Notes under the pieces: model-generated
Databases searched by the model: none
Told to the model about the DNA's origin: nothing
What the model saw: the letters and a program-made list of their open reading frames with translations, nothing else
Shown here: positions 1-5,998 of the stretch, piece by piece
Layout of the letters: every line of letters starts with the position of its first letter
How positions within the stretch are numbered: the stretch's first letter is position 1
NCBI GenBank assembly: GCA_945900935.1
Contig: CAMDKT010000266.1
Span: 1 to 7,845, forward strand
DNA: 7,845 nt
Direction of reading: 5' to 3'
Source: Candidatus Sulfopaludibacter sp. SbA3
GTDB lineage: Bacteria > Acidobacteriota > Terriglobia > Bryobacterales > Bryobacteraceae
Position numbers and translations under genes: made by a program

Positions 1-875
1 ATTCCCCAGCCGTAGCCGTATTGGATTCCTTCGGCCCAGTCGAACTGGATCGGTGTAAATGCGGCTTCAATGGATCCGGAGCTCAAGACCTTCGTTGTAT
101 AGAGAGCGCGATCCCACTTGTAGAGATCCAATATCGTCGAGTAGAGCGATCCGGCTGCGTACGGCCCCCCCATGTCGATAAAATCCGCGTTGATTACCTT
201 GCCTCCCTCGCCTTTGGAGTAACCCGAGGCGCGGTCCTTCAAGATCGTGGCAGGCCAGTCGTACCCGGTGTCGGTCATTTGCAGGGGCTCGAAAATGTGT
301 TTGCGAAGGAAGTCTTCGTACTTCATGCCGGACACCTGCTCAATGATCACGCCGAGGAGGAAGTACCCCGGGTTGTTGTAACGGAATCTTTTGCCAGGCG
401 CGAATTCGAGGGGGAGGTTCCGAAATTGAAGAATGAAATCGAGCGGTGGGCCTTCTCTCTCTCGCATGTGAGCACTATCCGTGTTGCTGGGAACGCCGCT
501 GGTGTGCGTAAGCAGGTGATGGACCGTGATGCCGTCCCAGGCCTCGGGGATGCCGGGGATGTATTTCGAGATCAAATCGCCGACCTTCAGCTTTCCCTGT
601 TCCTGAAGCTGAAGGATCGCCGCGGCGGTGAACTGTTTGGTTATCGACGCAAGACGAAACTTCGTTTCGGGCTTGTTGGCCACGGCGTGTTCATGGTTTG
701 CAAGACCATAGCCCTTTGCTAGAACAATTTTGCCGCCTTTCGCCAGCAGAACAGCGCCCTGGATACCGGTAGCTTTGATGTAGGAATCGGCTTTCGAGGC
801 AACGCCAGTCGTTGCTTGGCCGGTCAGCGCGCTGGTGAAGCCGGCCAGGAGAATTAGTGCGTTGCGGACGCTCAT
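1..875 (-). CDS. Exported serine hydrolase, beta-lactamase (class C/PBP-like) family, C-terminus cut by window edge
   Basis: The first 291 codons are visible. Residues 1-20 (MSVRNALILLAGFTSALTGQ) look like a Sec signal peptide, so the enzyme probably acts in the periplasm or outside the cell. The active-site SxxK motif is Ser77-Ile-Thr-Lys80, inside FRLASITKQFTA, and the second motif YxN is Tyr166-Asn-Asn168, inside FRYNNPGYFLLG. HLLTHTSG at 120-127 and the GYGWG at the visible end are also typical of the family (Pfam Beta-lactamase, PF00144). The third motif (HxG/KTG-like) would lie off the left edge and cannot be checked. The fold covers class C beta-lactamases, esterases, D-aminopeptidases and carboxypeptidases; the sequence does not tell which, so antibiotic resistance should not be assumed. 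The start at 875 is the first ATG that includes the signal peptide, but no Shine-Dalgarno precedes it. Family assignment is firm, substrate unknown. Confidence 0.9.
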   Translation of the reverse strand, partial: MSVRNALILLAGFTSALTGQATTGVASKADSYIKATGIQGAVLLAKGGKIVLAKGYGLANHEHAVANKPETKFRLASITKQFTAAAILQLQEQGKLKVGDLISKYIPGIPEAWDGITVHHLLTHTSGVPSNTDSAHMREREGPPLDFILQFRNLPLEFAPGKRFRYNNPGYFLLGVIIEQVSGMKYEDFLRKHIFEPLQMTDTGYDWPATILKDRASGYSKGEGGKVINADFIDMGGPYAAGSLYSTILDLYKWDRALYTTKVLSSGSIEAAFTPIQFDWAEGIQYGYGWG

Positions 876-890
876 GGAATTGAGTGTACG
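873..890 (-). promoter_or_regulatory. Possible -10 box and leaderless start of the serine hydrolase gene
   Basis: On the minus strand TACACT (888-883) matches the -10 consensus at four of six bases and lies 7 bases before the ATG at 875. Transcription from it would begin at or next to the start codon, which fits the missing Shine-Dalgarno. No convincing -35 is seen. This is inference from spacing only. Confidence 0.3.
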
Positions 891-945
891 GCATTCCCAG
901 CTCATAACGCCCGCGGCCCGCCACGCGCCGCTGTGGGCCACCGAA

Positions 946-1395
946 TTACAGGCTCAACCGGGCCCGAATCTTCTCGCTCAACGCTTTTCCATCAACCCGC
1001 TTCCCAGCGAGTTTCGCCTTCGCGGCATTCATCACCAAACCCATTTTAGCCTTATCCGTAACGCCGGTTTCGGCGACGGCGGCCTCAATAGCGGCGTTGA
1101 CTTCCTCTTCCGATGGCGCGGCCGGCAAATACGCTTCGACAAGCACCAATTCCGCCGCTTCTTTATCCGCCAATTCCGGTCGTCCGTTGGCCCGGAACAT
1201 CTCCATCGACTCCCGTCGCTGCTTGGCGATAGTCGTCACCACCTGCATCTCAGTCGCCTCGTCAAGCGGCTTCATGCTGTCGATCTGAAACTTCTGCAGA
1301 GCAGCTTTCAGCATCCGAATGGCGCTGAGGCGGGACTCGTCTTTGGCCTTCATCGCGGCCACCATATCCTTCTGAATCTGATCGAGGAGAGGCAT
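946..1395 (-). CDS. yqeY: YqeY / GatB-domain protein
   Basis: A complete 149-residue protein, the usual length for the YqeY family (PF09424). Family features are the N-terminal helix with RLSAIRMLKAALQ (about 22-34), the IAKQRRESMEMF segment (about 55-66), the linker ending LVEAYLP (about 84-90) followed by SEEE, and a C-terminal MGLVMNAAKAKLAGKRVDGK region (about 118-137). The C-terminal part is homologous to the tail domain of the GatB subunit of the glutamyl/aspartyl-tRNA amidotransferase, which suggests a role in tRNA-related amidotransfer or tRNA binding, though free-standing YqeY proteins have no settled function. An in-frame ATG exists at 1488, but it would add 31 residues not seen in the family and would run into the divergent gene, so the start at 1395 is chosen. 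No Shine-Dalgarno precedes it. The 70 bases between this gene and the next minus-strand gene hold no clear terminator. Confidence 0.9.
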   Translation of the reverse strand: MPLLDQIQKDMVAAMKAKDESRLSAIRMLKAALQKFQIDSMKPLDEATEMQVVTTIAKQRRESMEMFRANGRPELADKEAAELVLVEAYLPAAPSEEEVNAAIEAAVAETGVTDKAKMGLVMNAAKAKLAGKRVDGKALSEKIRARLSL

Positions 1396-1427
1396 GTTTG
1401 TTATTCTAATTGTACGCTCTCTATCCA
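1396..1427. promoter_or_regulatory. Divergent promoter region between yqeY and the aminotransferase gene
   Basis: Only 32 bases separate two divergent start codons. On the minus strand TACAAT (1414-1409) and TAGAAT (1408-1403) each match the -10 consensus at five of six bases and point at yqeY. On the plus strand TCTAAT (1405-1410) also matches five of six and points at the aminotransferase gene. The boxes overlap, so the two promoters may compete for polymerase. No good -35 is seen on either side, and neither gene has a Shine-Dalgarno in this space, so leaders would be very short or absent. Confidence 0.45.
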
Positions 1428-2600
1428 ATGCACATAAAGAAACAACGGCTTTTAACACCGGGCCCGACGCCCCTTTATCCCCCCGCACTACACGCCATGA
1501 TGGCCTCCGACGTGCACCACCGCACCCAGGACTTCGTCAAGATTCAGAACCAGGCGCTGGCCTCTCTAAGGGAAGTGCTGGGCACCTCGAACGACGTTTT
1601 CATTCTGGTTTCCTCCGGTTCCGGCGGCCTGGAAGCATCGGCTTCCAACTTCCTTTCCATGGGCGATACGGTTATTATCTGCTGCGCCGGTAAATTCGGC
1701 GAACGTTGGGTGGAGATCGCCAAAGCCTACTCGCTGAACGCGGTTGTTCTGAAGGCTGAATACGGGGATGTCGTCACGCCGGAACGCGTGGCGGAAGCGT
1801 TGGCGGCAAATCCGGACGCCAAAGGCGTCATGGTCCAGGCATCGGAAACCTCGACCGGCGCGATGCACGACGTGGAAGCAATGGCGGCCATTGTGAAGCC
1901 CACCGGGGCGCTGTTCATCGTGGACGCGATTACCGGCATTGGCACCATGCCGCTCGATATCGACGGCTGGGGCATCGATATCTGTGTCGGCGGCTCGCAG
2001 AAGTCGTTCATGATTCCTCCCGGCCTGGCGTTTGTCACGGTGAGCGCGAAAGCCTGGAAGGCCAATGAAACGGCCACCATTCCGCGCTTCTACTTCGATT
2101 TGAAGAAGGAAAAGAAGATGATCGACAAGGGCGAAGGGTCCAGTTGGACGCCGAACACTTCGCACATCATCGCTTTGAACGCGGCGCTCGACTACATCAA
2201 ACAACTCGGCATGCCGAAGTTGATCGAAAACGCGCAATTACTGGCCAAAGCCACACGGCTGGCGGCGGAGGCGCTCGGCCTGGAACTGTTCGCCAAGAAC
2301 AATCCGGGCAATTCGGTGACCGCAATCAAGGCCCCGGCGGGCATCGATTCCGGCGTCATCGTGAAGGGGTTCCGGACCCACTTTGGCGCCATCATCGCCA
2401 ATGGACAGGGTTCGATGAAGGGACAGATTTTCCGCATGGCGCATCTCGGCTATTTTGATTTTGCCGACATGTTTGCCGTGATCGCGGCACTGGAACTGAT
2501 TCTCCAAGCCAATGGCCACAAGGTGGAACTGGGCTCTGGCGTGGCGGCGGTGCAGCGAGTATATGCCGAAGCGGCGATGTCGCAAACGGCGAAGGCGTAA
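1428..2600 (+). CDS. Class V PLP-dependent aminotransferase, probable phosphoserine (or serine/alanine-glyoxylate type) transaminase
   Basis: A complete 390-residue fold-type I aminotransferase of the COG0075 (serine-pyruvate/alanine-glyoxylate) group. It opens with LLTPGPTPLYPP (8-19), the substrate-loop motif of this group. The phosphate-binding loop is SSGSGGLEAS (62-71), the PLP-ring aspartate is Asp166 in FIVDAITG, the Schiff-base lysine is Lys192 in GGSQKSFMIPPG, and Arg336 in FRMAHLG is the likely carboxylate-binding arginine. The gene lies 25 bases before serA on the same strand, so the likely role is conversion of 3-phosphohydroxypyruvate to phosphoserine in place of a classical SerC; similar aminotransferase-serA pairs are known, for instance in Thermotoga. 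Serine-glyoxylate activity remains possible. ATG 1428 is preferred over the in-frame TTG at 1410, because the protein family starts just before the LTPGPT motif. No clear Shine-Dalgarno precedes it. Confidence 0.9.
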   Translation: MHIKKQRLLTPGPTPLYPPALHAMMASDVHHRTQDFVKIQNQALASLREVLGTSNDVFILVSSGSGGLEASASNFLSMGDTVIICCAGKFGERWVEIAKAYSLNAVVLKAEYGDVVTPERVAEALAANPDAKGVMVQASETSTGAMHDVEAMAAIVKPTGALFIVDAITGIGTMPLDIDGWGIDICVGGSQKSFMIPPGLAFVTVSAKAWKANETATIPRFYFDLKKEKKMIDKGEGSSWTPNTSHIIALNAALDYIKQLGMPKLIENAQLLAKATRLAAEALGLELFAKNNPGNSVTAIKAPAGIDSGVIVKGFRTHFGAIIANGQGSMKGQIFRMAHLGYFDFADMFAVIAALELILQANGHKVELGSGVAAVQRVYAEAAMSQTAKA

Positions 2601-2625
2601 CAATACGGGAGCGGAAGTAAAGCAA

Positions 2626-4215
2626 ATGAAGATTCTTGTAGCGGAACCACTGGCAGCGGCCGGTTTGGAATTATTGCGCGCGCAGGCGGGCTGGGACATT
2701 GTCGTCTCCAATCCGAAAGAGTATGCAGAGCACCTCGGTGACTGCGACGCGCTGCTTGTACGCAGCGCGGTGAAGGTCAACAAAGATGTCCTCTCGAAAT
2801 CCCCGAAGCTGAAAGTAGTTGGCCGCGCCGGCGTCGGCGTCGACAATGTCGATCTGGAAGCAGCAACGGCGGCGGGCGTTTTGGTGATGAACACGCCGGG
2901 CGGCAACGCCATTTCGGTAGCCGAGCACACCATCGGTTTGATGCTGTCGCTGGCCCGGAGCATTCCGGCCGCGAGCGCCTCGACCAAAAGCGGCAAATGG
3001 GAAAAAAAGAAGTTCCAAGGCAATGAACTGCGCGGCAAGACGCTGGGCGTGATGGGCCTCGGCTCTATCGGCCGGGAAGTCGTCAAGCGCGCCTCGGGTT
3101 TCGACATGCGCATCGTGGCGCACGATCCTTTCGTGAACCCGCAGACGGCGGCCGATTTGAACGTGGAACTGATTTCGCTCGACGCGCTGTACGCGCAGAG
3201 CGACTATATCTCGCTCCACATGGCGCTGACGCCGGAAACGCAAGGAATGCTGAACGCCGCGGCCTTCGACAAGATGAAGACCGGCGTACGGATTATCAAC
3301 TGCGCCCGCGGCGAACTGGTAAAGTCGGCGGATATCGCGGCGGCGCTGGCCAGCGGTAAAGTGGGCGGCGCGGGCCTCGACGTGTTTGAGAAAGAACCGC
3401 CGGCCGCGGACGATCCGCTGTTGTTGGCCGAAAACCTTCTTGCCACTCCGCATATCGGCGGTTCCACCGACGAAGCGCAGGAAATCGTCGGCGTGCGCAT
3501 CGCGGAGCAGTTGGTGGAATACCTGGTCAACGGCATTGCGCTGAACGCTGTGAACATGCCGGCGCTTTCGCCGGAAATGTACCGGGCCGTGGGTCCGTAC
3601 ATAACGCTGGCCGAACGGCTAGGCAATTTCGCCGCCTTCGCCGCTTCCGGCAATCCCAAGGGCGTCCGGCTGACCTATTCCGGCCGCATCGCCGACTTCA
3701 ATACGACTCTGCTCCGCAACGCCGGCATGGCGGGCGTCCTGAACCGGTCAATGGAACAGCGGGCGAATCTGGTGAACGCGATGCCGATCGCCAATGAGCG
3801 AGGCCTGAGCGTCTCCGAAAAGCATGAAAAGCGGTCCGGACACATCGATTCCATTCGCCTGGAACTGGAGACCGGCGACGGCGTCACAACCGTTGAGGGC
3901 GCTGTCATTCTCGGCAAGCCGCGCCTGATCATGGTGGACGGCATTTACTGCGAAGCCACGCTCAGCGGGCATCTGTTGTACTTGCAAAACAACGACGTGC
4001 CAGGCGTGATTGGACACGTCGGCAACGTGCTGGGAAAGGCTGGCATCAACATCGCCAACTTCTCGCTGGGCAGGCAGGAAACGCCGGTGGAGGGCAACCC
4101 GGTCCGGGCCATCGCCGTGGTCGAAATCGACGGTGTGATCACCGACGCGGTGCGCGCCGACCTGAAATCCAATCCGGCGATCCTCATCGTCCGTCCAGTA
4201 GAATTCCTGTCCTAA
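2626..4215 (+). CDS. serA: D-3-phosphoglycerate dehydrogenase, long form with ACT domain
   Basis: This 529-residue enzyme oxidises 3-phosphoglycerate to 3-phosphohydroxypyruvate with NAD, the first committed step of serine synthesis in the cytoplasm. The length matches the long (Bacillus/Mycobacterium-type) SerA rather than the about 410-residue E. coli form. Order: substrate-binding domain, NAD-binding domain with GLGSIG at 144-149, the intervening ASB domain (about 320-445), and a C-terminal ACT domain from about 450 (LLYLQNNDVPGVIGHVG). The catalytic set expected of D-2-hydroxyacid dehydrogenases is present: Arg228 in NCARGELV, Glu257 in DVFEKEP and His276 in TPHIGGST. The ACT domain points to feedback control by serine, as known for the family. 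The frame is open upstream to 2512, inside the aminotransferase gene, but the family N-terminus MKILVAEPL starts at 2626, behind GGAAG (2613-2617). It is probably cotranscribed with the aminotransferase gene and ends before a strong terminator. Confidence 0.97.
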   Translation: MKILVAEPLAAAGLELLRAQAGWDIVVSNPKEYAEHLGDCDALLVRSAVKVNKDVLSKSPKLKVVGRAGVGVDNVDLEAATAAGVLVMNTPGGNAISVAEHTIGLMLSLARSIPAASASTKSGKWEKKKFQGNELRGKTLGVMGLGSIGREVVKRASGFDMRIVAHDPFVNPQTAADLNVELISLDALYAQSDYISLHMALTPETQGMLNAAAFDKMKTGVRIINCARGELVKSADIAAALASGKVGGAGLDVFEKEPPAADDPLLLAENLLATPHIGGSTDEAQEIVGVRIAEQLVEYLVNGIALNAVNMPALSPEMYRAVGPYITLAERLGNFAAFAASGNPKGVRLTYSGRIADFNTTLLRNAGMAGVLNRSMEQRANLVNAMPIANERGLSVSEKHEKRSGHIDSIRLELETGDGVTTVEGAVILGKPRLIMVDGIYCEATLSGHLLYLQNNDVPGVIGHVGNVLGKAGINIANFSLGRQETPVEGNPVRAIAVVEIDGVITDAVRADLKSNPAILIVRPVEFLS

Positions 4216-4225
4216 ATCGCAGTTC

Positions 4226-4276
4226 AATTGCAGGAAAACCCGTTCCCGCCCTGGCAACGGGTTTTTTCTTGCAATT
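4226..4276 (+). terminator. Rho-independent terminator after serA, with an extended outer stem
   Basis: Inner stem of 10 perfect pairs: AAAACCCGTT (4235-4244) with AACGGGTTTT (4256-4265), an 11-base loop, and a run of six T (4262-4267). An additional 7-pair outer stem, AATTGCA (4226-4232) with TGCAATT (4270-4276), lies outside it, separated by a small internal loop. A second small inverted repeat, CTTGC (4268-4272) / GCAAG (4279-4283), overlaps the right arm and could form instead of the outer stem. The element begins 11 bases after the serA stop and closes the serine operon. Confidence 0.9.
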
Positions 4277-4310
4277 CCGCAAGTCTTGTGTTTGCATACC
4301 GAGGCCGATG

Positions 4311-4319
4311 TGATACCAT
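4311..4319 (+). promoter_or_regulatory. Extended -10 promoter element for the RRM protein gene
   Basis: TGA followed by TACCAT (4314-4319) has the form of an extended -10 (TGn plus four of six consensus bases). TTGCAT at 4292-4297 is a poor -35 candidate with 16-base spacing, matching mainly at TTG. Transcription would start near 4326 and leave a leader of about 60 bases. It sits between the serA terminator and an isolated gene, where a promoter is needed. Confidence 0.45.
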
Positions 4320-4355
4320 TAAAGAGCTTCTAGAGGAATCTACCTCGAAACAATC

Positions 4356-4372
4356 CCACCGCAACGGAGTGG
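4356..4372 (+). promoter_or_regulatory. Leader hairpin enclosing the only Shine-Dalgarno-like sequence of the RRM gene
   Basis: CCACCG (4356-4361) can pair with CGG (4365-4367) and, after a two-base bulge, TGG (4370-4372), closing a 3-base CAA loop. The hairpin covers GGAG (4366-4369), the only purine-rich ribosome-site candidate in the leader, which is itself 16 bases from the ATG and thus too far for a normal site. A second weak hairpin, GAGG (4333-4336) with CCTC (4343-4346), precedes it. A regulatory role is inference. Confidence 0.3.
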
Positions 4373-4385
4373 CACGCACCACCGA

Positions 4386-4826
4386 ATGAGTAACACCGTT
4401 TTCCTTGGCAACCTTCCTGCCTGGGTGACTGCTGACGATATCAAGTCCTGGCTCTCTGCTGAGAACCTGGTCGCCGATTCTATCAAAGTCATCCGTAACC
4501 CAGAAACACAAGAATCCAAAGGGTTCGCGTTCATTGAAGCTCCCAATGTGGAGGAGATGAATTCGATCACCCGCCGATTTGATCGCGCACCACTTGAAGA
4601 TCGCATGCTCCGCGCCAACCCAGCACAGCCGCCGAAGGCGAAGGCTGGCGCGCCGCCAGTGAGGGCTGCCGGTCCTATGACCGGGCCTCCTCCTCCAGGC
4701 GTCGAGCGAGCCAAGCGTCCCCGGCCGACCAGGGACGTTGTCGGCGGTCTCCCTGCGGCGAAGCGCAAGAGCAACAAGCCACAGACGAACAGCGCCTTTG
4801 CTGAGGAATTAGCCAAAGCGCTGTAA
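4386..4826 (+). CDS. RRM-domain RNA-binding protein with basic proline-rich tail
   Basis: A complete 146-residue protein with one RNA recognition motif (RRM_1, PF00076) at about residues 4-78. RNP2 is VFLGNL (5-10) and RNP1 is KGFAFIEA (45-52), with the two RNA-stacking aromatics Phe47 and Phe49 in RNP1 and Phe6 in RNP2; the last RNP1 position, often aromatic, is Ala. From about residue 79 the chain becomes rich in Pro, Ala, Lys and Arg (for example GPPPPG near 100) and is probably disordered, ending in a short helical-looking EELAKAL. Such small RRM proteins occur in cyanobacteria, acidobacteria and others, where cold or stress induction and mRNA binding have been reported for some cyanobacterial members; the target here is unknown. 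It appears to be a single-gene unit with its own promoter element upstream and a terminator downstream. It lacks a well-placed Shine-Dalgarno. Confidence 0.93.
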   Translation: MSNTVFLGNLPAWVTADDIKSWLSAENLVADSIKVIRNPETQESKGFAFIEAPNVEEMNSITRRFDRAPLEDRMLRANPAQPPKAKAGAPPVRAAGPMTGPPPPGVERAKRPRPTRDVVGGLPAAKRKSNKPQTNSAFAEELAKAL

Positions 4827-4848
4827 CGTGAGACCTTAACAATAATTG

Positions 4849-4880
4849 AAAAGGGCGATCCGAAATGGGTCGCCCTTTTT
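4849..4880 (+). terminator. Rho-independent terminator after the RRM gene
   Basis: AAAAGGGCGA (4849-4858) pairs perfectly with TCGCCCTTTT (4870-4879), and the right arm ends in a run of five T (4876-4880). The 11-base loop can pair further at CC (4860-4861) with GG (4867-4868). It begins 22 bases after the stop codon. Confidence 0.92.
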
Positions 4881-4917
4881 CGTTTGGGAGTGCCCCCGGT
4901 TGCTCTCCGTTAACGAG

Positions 4918-4926
4918 TGTTATAAA
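4918..4926 (+). promoter_or_regulatory. Extended -10 promoter element for the yacL-ispD-ispF run
   Basis: TGT followed by TATAAA (4921-4926) is an extended -10 matching five of six bases. TTGCTC (4900-4905) could be a weak -35, with a short 15-base spacer. It lies after the RRM terminator and 16 bases before the GGAGG site, so the leader would be about 20 bases. Position and sequence both fit a promoter for the downstream genes. Confidence 0.55.
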
Positions 4927-4942
4927 GTAGTCGCTCATCGCC

Positions 4943-4947
4943 GGAGG
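4943..4947 (+). promoter_or_regulatory. Shine-Dalgarno site that supports the GTG start of the YacL-like gene
   Basis: GGAGG is the strongest ribosome site in the window. It lies 4 bases before the GTG at 4952. An ATG at 4948 directly follows it but opens a different frame that yields no recognisable protein, so the GTG is taken as the start. Confidence 0.65.
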
Positions 4948-4951
4948 ATGT

Positions 4952-5974
4952 GTGAAGGACTTTCTATTGCTCAGGGCGACGCTGTTATTCCTTCTGATGG
5001 CGTCTGCCTGGCATCTCAAACCGCTCGGGCTGGAAGGTCCGCCCGCGGCCGCGGCGGGTGCTGCGTTATGCGCCGTCATCCTCTTTTTTGAGCATCGCAT
5101 CCGCGAAATCACATTGAAGCGGCTGATTGGCGCCGCGATGGGAAGTTTGCTCGGCATCCTTGGCGCTTTTTTGATTTCGCTTGTCCTGGACAAAGCGCTC
5201 ATCGGGGACCGGACCACGCTGCCCTTCCTGGAACTCGCCATTCTCCTATGGATGACCTACTGCGGCCTAGTCATCGGCGCTCACAAGGGCGACATGTTAA
5301 ATCTGTCGGCGCTGGGCGGGGTTTTTGGCGGTGAAATTTCCACCAGGCAACAGTTCAAAATTCTCGACACATCGGTGATTATCGACGGCAGGATCGCCGA
5401 TATCGTGGACACCGGCTTCCTCGACGGCGTGCTGGTAATCCCCCAGTTCGTCCTTCGGGAACTCCAAATGGTAGCCGATTCGGCGGATTCGATAAAGCGC
5501 AATCGCGGACGCCGCGGACTCGACATCCTGCAAAAAATGCAGAAGGATCCGGCACTGCAGGTGCGAATTGTCGAGGAAGACTTTCCGCAAGTGCGCGAAG
5601 TCGACATGAAGCTGATTGAATTGGCGAAAGTCTATGGTTGCAAGGTGGTGACCAACGACTTCAACTTAAACAAAGTCGCCACTCTGCATGGCGTGGAAGT
5701 GTTGAACATCAACGAGTTGGCAAACGCCTTGAAGCCGGTTGTTTTGCCCGGTGAAACCATGAAGGTATTCATCCTGAAAGAGGGCAAGGAATCCAACCAG
5801 GGTGTGGCTTATTTGGATGACGGCACAATGGTGGTAGTGGACCACGCCCGGAAACTGATATCGAAAACGGTTGAGATCACGGTTACCAGTGTCCTGCAAA
5901 CGACTGCCGGCAAGATGATTTTTGGCCGCTACGATGAACGGGTACATACCGTCGAGCGCGCCGCGTCGCACTAA
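4952..5974 (+). CDS. YacL-type membrane-anchored PIN/TRAM domain protein
   Basis: A complete 340-residue protein starting at GTG. Four hydrophobic segments fill the N-terminus (about 4-20, 31-46, 58-79 and 89-110), followed by a PIN domain (about 135-255) and a TRAM domain (about 270-336). The PIN acidic residues expected for a metal-dependent ribonuclease are present: Asp139 in KILDTSVIIDGR, Glu170 in VLRELQ, Asp218 in REVDMKL and Asp236 in TNDFNLN. This is the architecture of Bacillus subtilis YacL, so the predicted role is a membrane-tethered RNA-binding nuclease facing the cytoplasm; the substrate of the family is not firmly known. The gene is followed 24 bases later by ispD, the same order as in B. 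subtilis, and the three are probably cotranscribed. Confidence 0.93.
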   Translation: MKDFLLLRATLLFLLMASAWHLKPLGLEGPPAAAAGAALCAVILFFEHRIREITLKRLIGAAMGSLLGILGAFLISLVLDKALIGDRTTLPFLELAILLWMTYCGLVIGAHKGDMLNLSALGGVFGGEISTRQQFKILDTSVIIDGRIADIVDTGFLDGVLVIPQFVLRELQMVADSADSIKRNRGRRGLDILQKMQKDPALQVRIVEEDFPQVREVDMKLIELAKVYGCKVVTNDFNLNKVATLHGVEVLNINELANALKPVVLPGETMKVFILKEGKESNQGVAYLDDGTMVVVDHARKLISKTVEITVTSVLQTTAGKMIFGRYDERVHTVERAASH

Positions 5975-5982
5975 TTCGAGAT

Positions 5983-5988
5983 TATAAT
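5983..5988 (+). promoter_or_regulatory. Perfect TATAAT -10 hexamer just before ispD
   Basis: TATAAT occurs 10 bases before the ispD ATG, in the 24-base gap after the yacL-like gene. No -35 is visible at 16-18 bases upstream, in GC-rich coding sequence. If active, it would give an almost leaderless ispD transcript independent of yacL. AAGG (5990-5993) is a weak ribosome site for the readthrough mRNA. Confidence 0.3.
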
Positions 5989-5998
5989 TAAGGCAGTA

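Noticed and set aside
21..722. Plus-strand open frame of 233 codons opposite the serine hydrolase gene
   Set aside because: The minus strand encodes a recognisable enzyme with SxxK and YxN motifs over the same bases. The plus-strand translation shows no known family and is an antisense shadow.
1..875. Annotation as an antibiotic-resistance beta-lactamase
   Set aside because: The fold is shared with many esterases and peptidases, the third active-site motif is outside the window, and no resistance context is present.
915..939. GGCCC/GGGCC inverted repeat between yqeY and the serine hydrolase gene
   Set aside because: Only five pairs around a 15-base loop in very GC-rich DNA, with no T run on the minus strand. 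Not a supportable terminator.
1410..1427. Upstream in-frame TTG as the start of the aminotransferase gene
   Set aside because: It adds only six residues unlike the family, overlaps the -10-like boxes, and has no ribosome site at a useful distance. The ATG at 1428 fits the family N-terminus.
2512..2625. Upstream in-frame start extending SerA by 38 residues
   Set aside because: The extension lies inside the aminotransferase gene and reads as an arginine-rich shadow. The family N-terminus starts at 2626.
2238..3113. Minus-strand open frame of 291 codons across the aminotransferase/serA junction
   Set aside because: It lies opposite two well-supported genes, crosses their intergenic gap and resembles no family. 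Long antisense frames are common in GC-rich coding DNA.
4846..5091. Open frame of 81 codons starting in the RRM terminator
   Set aside because: Its first codons lie within the terminator hairpin and the rest overlaps the YacL-like gene in another frame, with no recognisable product.
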